From Haemonchus contortus (taxonomy: Eukaryota > Nematoda > Chromadorea > Rhabditida > Trichostrongylidae), in contig LS997566.1 in NCBI GenBank assembly GCA_000469685.2, forward strand, positions 26,157,432 to 26,221,431: 64,000 nt of DNA, read 5' to 3'. Within the stretch, counting starts at the first letter, position 1; every line of letters begins with the position of its first letter. Shown piece after piece: positions 57,860-64,000 of this stretch. A model generated the notes under the pieces. It did not search any database. It was not told the origin of the DNA and saw nothing but the letters and a program-made list of their open reading frames with translations. A program made the position numbers and the translations under genes.

Positions 57860-60240
57860 CAGAGCTGCAGCTTTCAGTGAGTTTCTTCGACTCTTTTTCG
57901 TTTTTAATTTTTTCCTCATCACCTGTAACACCTGTTGTCCAGTTGCTCATCGATTTCCTCGAGCGGGTAGCGGTCCAGTAACGCCTCCATTCATCATTGT
58001 TACAAGCCAGAGTGGTCCAATGAGTTGTGCTCGCTTCGGGCACCTAAGCCCATCATTTCTTTCATCACGCCCCGAGAGATCCAGTCCGTAACCTCCCTAG
58101 TCCAACGGTCATCGCTATATCGCATGATGTACACAGCAGCCCATCTGATTTTCGATTTCTTCGTGTATTCAACGGCATCCCTTATCTTCGTTCGTCGACG
58201 GAGCTCGGAACTCCGGATTTCCTCCTACACTTGCGTGTGTAGGAAAACCTTCCGAGCATCTTCCTTTCCCAACCGCGTTGAATGACAGTAGCTGCATGCT
58301 CTTCTTGCTTTCGTGGAGGCGAGGTCTCTGAGGTGTATGTCAAAGCAGAATGGACCGCAGTACTAAAGGGATGAGCGCGGATCCTCGGATATTATTCGTC
58401 TTCTTCTCTACTCCCTCGATATTCCTAAATGCTCCTCACGCGGCGCGTTTCCTTCCGCACAGCTCTTGGGCCAGGTCATTCATCACGTTGACTTCCTGAC
58501 CTAAATACCCATAGCTGGAACATTCAGAGATATTCCTACCATTCACCGAAATGAGTATCAGGTACCAATCCGCTGTTAAGAGCATCGTCTTCGTTAGGTG
58601 CAGCCTCAAGCCAATCTTTCCACAAGCACTGTCTAACTCGGCCAGCATTCGTTCCACCTGTTCGATGTTCGGTCCTATAAGCGCAGTGTCGTCTGCACAG
58701 TTGAGATGATGTAAGTACCAGCCGTCAACCTTCACTCCCATCCCTACCAACTCCATATGATGCATGATGTCTTCTAGAATTGCACTGGAAAATTTGGGCG
58801 AGTTGGTGTCCTTCTGGCGAACTTCTCTCTTCACGTTAATGACGACTTTTTTTAAAAGGCGAGAATCTGGTCGTGAAGCTGTTGTGGAGCTCACGAAGCA
58901 TTCTCATTTATTGAGTAAGAGCATCCCGGTTGCCTACGGCTTCAATTACAGATTGTGCCTCTACGGTATGACGACGATGAACGTAAGACATAACGGCATT
59001 TTGTATTATGTGAATATCCTGCCAATCCTGTTCAGGGTTACGCGTGTGGAAAGCTTGTAGATTACAGATAGCAGGCACATTAGGCGACAGATGCTGATGT
59101 CGTCGCGATCTCTCTTCTTGCATAGCAAAATGGTTTTGCTTCTTCCCCACGACGTGGACACTTTGCATTCCGAGAGGTACCGCGTGAGGAGTCAAGCTAA
59201 AGTTCTGACGATAACGGGTGGAAGGCTCTAGATGGTCTGCTTAGATCCTATCGGGACCGAGCGCCGTGCAATTCTTCATCGATGTGATAGCATGTCAAAT
59301 TTCGGAAGGAGAACCGAGGGAGCGATATATTCGTCTTGCCTAAGATGGTAGGTAGGCAGGTAGACGTCACTGTCGAAGAGATCCGAGTAGAAGTTGTAGT
59401 GACTTTCTCCATTGTCCTTCGAGATGCAGTAACTGATCCGCCAGGACGACGAATGGAAGTCGTCATGGTCTGTAATTGGCGAGGCTCCCTCAAGCTTCGC
59501 GAATACTGTTTTCGGCCTCGACGGCTTCGTCCATAACTGCTGCACTCCCCCCTTTTAGATCTTCCTTTATCGCTTCTCTGCATAGCTTCGCAAGTTCGGA
59601 CGTTTGTTGATAGTTGCCTGTAGCTCGCGCTGGCGTATCAGCTCGAGAGACTTTGAAGAGTGCCGTCTCTTGGTTTTTTGTAGACTCTCTGGTTCCTAGC
59701 GCTATAGTGAAGATGTTCGACGAGCCAGCTATATTCTTAATTGATGTTGTCGATAACGGAATCTTCTTGTTTACTCGCAGGGGAAGCGAAGTGGTCCCAG
59801 CTGTTGGAGGTCTTCAGGCTTCGTTTTCTGAACTTTATAGCCCTCTTCGCGCACTGAGAAGCGGAATCTAGCGCAGAGGGGACGATGGTCCGATCCCGTA
59901 CCAAACTTCGGTACAACAGCGACGTCAGTCAGGCAAAATCTCCGATCGAAGATGATGTGGTCTATTTCATTATGGAACTGTCCACCGGGTGAGTCCCATG
60001 TCCACCGTAAATGAGAGGGCTTCTAGAATTGCGAATTACTATGGATAATATAGGTCGACATGATAAACTTGGACAGCCCTTGACCCTAAATCCATTCCAT
60101 TCCGTGAGTCTCGATGAGGAGCTCTTCAGCCTTCTGAGGCCAATCTTGGCGTTAAAATCACCGACGATGACCTTGAAAAAAGCGTATCTGTGTGGAGCCT
60201 CCTTGATATTGGTACGTAGGCAACGAAGATGGTTACTAAA
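57860..60240 (-). pseudogene. RTE-type LINE, endonuclease to C-terminus
   Basis: The longest LINE in the window. Minus-strand order: endonuclease end (VTIFVAYVP, KVIVGDFNAKIG at about 60145, NEIDHIIFDRRFCLTDVAVV, GSDHRPLCARFRFSV), linker (RQRELQATINKRPNLRS), reverse transcriptase (VTASRRTMEKVTTT, EYKMPLCLTFI-type block, VINVKREVRQKDTNSPKF, HHLNCADDTALIGPNIEQVE with the catalytic pair kept at about 58690, GLRLHLTKTMLLT, NISECSSYGYLGQEVNVMND), then the C-terminal VIQRGWERKMLG and HWTTLACNNDEWRRYW. Many stops and shifts. The N-terminal endonuclease part is missing. Confidence 0.85.
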
Positions 60241-60242
60241 AA

Positions 60243-60800
60243 TGAAAGGGGAGGTGGAAAATAGAGATGACGGGCGAGGAAAGTGCGCGGATCATTGTTC
60301 CCAGAGGGGTGAAAGGTTTTGAAAGAATTAATTAAAAGGGAGTTAGACGAGAATGAGACTAGAAAAATACAGAAGAAGGGGTGTTCGGACGAGCTATACA
60401 ATGTGTACCATTGCACGTGTGTGGGTCCTGGTGCGAAAAGCTGACTGCAGTAAGCGGAAATAAAGCTAAAATTTATTCACTCACAAGCATAAGTTAACAA
60501 AAAAGCTAGTAACAGCAAAAAAAGCAGCTCATATTTCTCATCTTCTTTAAATAGAAAATTAGATAAAGGATCGCAGCTACGAAAAGAAATAACGGAGAAA
60601 AGTAGAATAGAAGAAGTATATGGTTTCTTCGCTTGGCGATTGATTGTGTGTTGTGTTTGTGTTGTGGTTCCTAAAGCTATCATTGCAATCTGTACCGCCT
60701 CGACACTCGTCTGAAGTGACGTCGGTAGAGGAGCGGGAGGTCTGCTCGATCCGGTACCAGGTTCCGGGACCACTGGGCTTTCCTGAAGGAGGGACAGAAA
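60243..60800 (-). repeat. MITE-like element, copy 4 (inverted)
   Basis: On the minus strand, blocks CAGTCAGCTTTTCGCACCAG, CACATTGTATAGCTCGTCC, GTCGAGGCGGTACAGATTGC and the TTATTTC-segment align with copies 2 and 3. Its 3' side abuts the LINE at 60240. The 134-codon frame 60477-60881 lies largely in this repeat and is rejected as a gene. Confidence 0.6.
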
Positions 60801-60884
60801 CCACCATATAAAGTTGAAACCACCCACGGCGTTCAACTTAGTAGGAGTGCCGGCGGCAGAAATCAGTAAAAATCGTATCATCTG

Positions 60885-61735
60885 TCCCGTGGACCTAGAG
60901 CGTGTAAATTTAGTATGAGGTACAGGCGGCAGGATGGGAGCAATTATAGTGGCTGGGAGGGCCGGACTTCGCCTAAAGGAGGCAGGGTTCCAGAAAAGTT
61001 TTCAATTTGGCCCTAGCGCGCTCCAGTTTGGTAGGGCTACAGTTGGCAGGATGGGAACACTTGCGGTGGATGCCAGGACCAGACTCCAGGGTCAGAGACA
61101 CAAGAGGCGGGGTTCCCCATAGGAGTATAGGAGTCAGGATGGGAACACTGACGATGGAATAGGTCTTAGAAAACAAGATCCACTCACCGGCTAGATCCAG
61201 TGCCCAAGAGGGCTAAGTGCAGTGGTAGGGACCGACTGAGACTACTCATTTTCAAGAAGATTAAAATAGTTCATTTCTTGCTATTAGGTTACGATCACTA
61301 CCTAGCAATGTTTGGAATCACTGTTCGACATCAAAACACACTTGGTGGAGAATCACTGTATCTCTTCGCTTCGATATCATTCTTGGCAAAACTTATCCGA
61401 CAGCTGATTATTTTGGATTCTCAGCTTTATTGATAGAGACATTTGGTAATGCTATGGGTCGACAAGATTTGTAAGTACCATTCAAGGCTTTGGTTGCCTA
61501 CCAGTTGAACATTCAAAGAGTCATTATTTTGAAAATGAACACCAACAGATTAAAACTTCTAATCCTAGGCATAGGCATAAGTTTATCTCAAGTACATCTT
61601 GTATGCCCTATCAGTCTTCTGCCGAAGTTTGCGTTCCGAAAAATATCTTCTGGCCCCGAATGAGGAGGACTCGATTTGCCAATTATTACAACCCTACCAT
61701 AGAAAGGAGGGAAGATAGCCGGGTGGCCTGACTGG
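60885..61735 (+). mobile_element. Helitron-like element, worn 5' end
   Basis: Two degenerate 145-bp-type units (60885-61170), family interior (61240-61600, with ATTAGGTTACGATCACTACC and GATATCATTCTTGGC blocks), then a worn terminus, GATAGCCGGGTGGCCTGACTGG, followed by T at 61736. The 5' tip was not found. Confidence 0.55.
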
Positions 61736-62277
61736 TTAATATGATAATTCGATAACTAAAAATGATCAATGTGTCTCGCGGCTGATGCTTCGGCTCTCTT
61801 TTGTCTACTACAAAGTAAGATGCTTATTCAATACGCCTTTTCCTTTCAAGAGCAAACAAAACAATTTTGTTCAGAGGATTCCTGAAGGTGGGTGTAGTGT
61901 CGACAATAGGAATTCGACTCTCCATCAAGGACTCTACTCTTTACTGATTGCTGCTTATTGGCACAGCGACTTCACTGGTGCATAAGCCTTACTCTCATGA
62001 AAGAAGCAGAGATTCACAAAAACTTAAGTCTTTGTTGAACAATGATTCTTCTATTTCTCTCTGTAGGGCACTGTTCGTCTCCAAGCTCAGAGTCATCACA
62101 TACGCTTGCTTCGCAAGCCACATTCTTCCGAAAAGAGCTTGTGAAATACCGCTGTCGTTGAATAAAAACACAGATATCGTAGCAACTCTAAAGCAACGTT
62201 TCGGACACAACACTTCGGTTTTCTCGCGCACTACGTATATCTGAAGACTCGACGCAATGGCAAGAATCTTCGTAACA
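61736..62277. other. Unassigned interval left of Gypsy gag
   Basis: Overlapping frames on both strands (61785-61985, 61948-62244 plus; 61995-62231 minus) could not be told apart. No LTR was recognised here, although the gag to the right would need one. Confidence 0.25.
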
Positions 62278-62733
62278 ATACTGGACTAGTCAACCAGCGA
62301 CACGCGATGGCCGAATTCAACGACATTAACCCCGAGCGGATGCAGTGCCTCGTATGGATATGCGGACTCGCCTCTCCCGAAGATGCTGATATCTGGGCCC
62401 GTGCCCTTCGCAAAATGAAGATAATCCCCAAACCACGTTGAAGGAAATGGCCGCGGAGATTCAGCAGTTTCTCGACATTCGTCAGGGTGCCACTCTTCCC
62501 GAGCGGTCTGCTTCATAACACATCAACCCCTTTGACTCTCACAACCGAAAACACGATCCATCATCGCCATGTTTTCGCTGTGGAGCAAACCACTAGTCAA
62601 GGGTTTGTTCATTTCGGGACAAGACCTGTCATGATGCGGAAATTCCGGACGCAAGCGAGGATTCTGCAAGAACTTCACGACACCGAGGAACCAGAAACCT
62701 AGACGAAAGCGGAAAACAGTCAACAGCTTCGTC
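62278..62733 (+). pseudogene. Gypsy-type gag remnant
   Basis: Shifted plus-strand frames read NPERMQCLVWICGLASPEDA, then DNPQTTLKEMAAEIQQFLDI, then a zinc knuckle starting CFRCGANH at about 62570 and the remains of a second (CHDAEIPDASED). The order, capsid end followed by two knuckles, is that of nematode Gypsy Gag. Stops within the knuckles make it non-functional. Confidence 0.7.
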
Positions 62734-63105
62734 GTGGCCTCAACGCATGCCGGCAATACTTCCATATCTCGCATCTACCGCCCAGTGCAGATCAATGGGA
62801 AGACAATACGCGTGCGGCTTGAGACCAGTGCCGATGTCATATTACTGACCAATGCGGACTTCATCGCATGCGATGTCACGACCCCCTCGAATCACTCCAG
62901 GGTCTGCCAGTCAATCAATGTCCGAGGATGCTACGAGTGCAATTTCGTCATTGATGGTCATCACGAAGAGGTATCTGCTACGTTGCCGACACACCGTCAT
63001 TACTGAGTCTCGACTGGACTCGACTGGATCATACACCACGAGCCTCTGTTTAGTCGCCTGTCCGGGGGCTCTATCTGTAACGTATCTTCATCGACGCTCA
63101 ACGCA
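62734..63105 (+). pseudogene. Gypsy-type aspartic protease remnant
   Basis: An open stretch reads RPVQINGKTIRVRLETSADV, where active proteases have LDTGADV: the catalytic Asp is Glu and Gly is Ser. INVRGCYECNFVIDGHHEE follows. A shift near 63000 leads to SLLGLDWIV-like sequence in another frame. It would cleave the Gag-Pol polyprotein if active. Confidence 0.65.
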
Positions 63106-64000
63106 TTGAACTCTTCTCTCACTGCGCGCTTGAAGAAGAAGTTCCCTATCGTTTTCACTCCTGGATTAGGACATTGCACCAAGTCGAAGGCCAAGCTCAG
63201 TGTGAAGCCTGACGCCAAGGCCGTTTTTCCTCGCCTTGTTCCATACGCCGCTTATCAGGAGATTTCGACTGAAATAGATCGCCTTGTATCTATACAGGTT
63301 CTGACGCCCATCGACCACTCAGAATGGGCCGCTCCTATCGCCGCCGTTCAGAAAAAATGGTTAAGTACGACTCTGCACAGACTACTCGACAAGAGTGAAC
63401 GACGCACTCGAGCACAACAGCACCCACTTTCAACCCCAAATGACATCTTCACTAAGCTCAAGGAGGACGCTACTTTCCACAACACGGTCTTGCCGAAGCG
63501 CACGTGCAATTGGGAGAGGACGACGGTCCAAAACAGCTGCTAACGATCAATATGCACCGGGACTATTTCGTTTCAATCGCCTACCGCTTAGAGTCAAGAA
63601 TGCAACTAGCATCTTCCAGCAATGCATCGACACCCTCATTCCCGGATTGGATGGAACTGCCGCCTACCTCGGCAACATACTAGTCATCGGCAAGACCATC
63701 GGCGAACACAACACTCGACTAGACTCTGTGTTCCAGCGAATCCAAAACCAGGGATTCCGTGTTCGCCTCGAGTAGTGCAGTTTCTGCAAACAGATATCAA
63801 CTACCTCGGTTTCGTCATGAGAGACGATGCCCTGACCCCGGCAATTTCAAAGCCATACAAAAGATGCCAGCTCTAAGAGATGTCAGACAACTACGGCCTT
63901 CCACGGATTCATCAATTCCTGCGGAAAATTTCTCAAAGATCCTTACAGCCTACGCGCTCCGTTAGACGCTCTTACGGCGCAAGATGCTGTCTACACGTGG
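63106..64000 (+). pseudogene. Gypsy-type reverse transcriptase, runs off the window
   Basis: Frames join to give the pre-RT/RT start (ARLKKKFPIVFTPGLGHCTK, VPYAAYQEISTEIDRLVSIQ, VLTPIDHSEWAAPIAAVQKK), QHPLSTPNDIFTKLKEDATF, FRFNRLPLRVKNATSIFQQC, DGTAAYLGNILVIGKTIGEH (YLDD changed to YLGN at about 63666), LDSVFQRIQNQGFRVRLE, then KYLGFVM- and LRAPLDALTAQDAVYTW-type blocks leading toward RNase H. The region where the first catalytic Asp would lie is scrambled by a frameshift near 63480. The element continues past 64000. Confidence 0.8.

Noticed and set aside
60477..60881. 134-codon minus-strand ORF
   Set aside because: Most of it aligns with the non-coding MITE-like family at 39201-39860.

Overview
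The window looks like eukaryotic, moderately AT-rich genomic DNA from a nematode, most likely a strongylid (hookworm-like) worm. The reasons are indirect: candidate exons end at TTTCAG-type acceptors and GTAAG/GTGAG donors, several introns are short, and the window carries decayed RTE-type LINEs, BEL/Pao and Gypsy retroelements, many mariner/Tc1 transposons and Helitron-like repeats. No rRNA, canonical tRNA, spliced-leader gene or CRISPR array was seen. The species call is inference.

Most of the sequence is mobile DNA. A Helitron-like family recurs at least ten times, at about 0.55-3.9, 24.6-28.9, 31.1-32.1, 46.9-49.0, 51.7-55.3 and 60.9-61.7 kb. Its 5' tip is close to TCCTACTATATATAATTCGC. 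Its 3' end is a GCCCGGCGTTAGCCGGGC hairpin followed by GATCCGACTGG, and the best copies lie between A and T. Some copies carry a 145-bp tandem repeat and some are split by mariners. A 23-residue-repeat (STPR) reading frame at 30.1 kb lies just upstream of one such 3' end.

Other mobile DNA by region: a cecropia-like mariner (4.5 kb); a mariner (6.8 kb); a BEL/Pao remnant with gag and integrase pieces (8.3-13.0 kb) followed by a GC-rich LTR-like promoter/poly(A) module (13.5-14.5 kb); mariners at 14.9, 22.4, 25.0, 34.0, 37.5, 47.9 and 50.4 kb; a Tc1 foldback (40.8-42.3 kb); head-to-head RTE fragments (44.2-46.0 kb); a Tc1-like relic (49.2 kb); LINE copies at 56.6-57.4 and 57.9-60.2 kb; and a Gypsy gag-pol relic running off the right edge (62.3-64.0 kb).

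Host-gene candidates appear as short exons in the gaps, mostly on the minus strand, and were found by reading splice sites and phases: 15.75-16.0, 20.66-20.90, 21.37-21.57, 29.5-29.9, 32.3-33.2, 36.0-36.4, 37.05-37.36, 40.2-40.7, 43.3-43.9 and 55.3-55.5 kb, plus one on the plus strand at 23.86-24.38 kb. None could be assigned a function. The 29.5-33.2 kb exons may be one gene whose intron has collected Helitrons and the STPR unit. The mobile elements are almost all dead, with stops, frameshifts or replaced catalytic residues.
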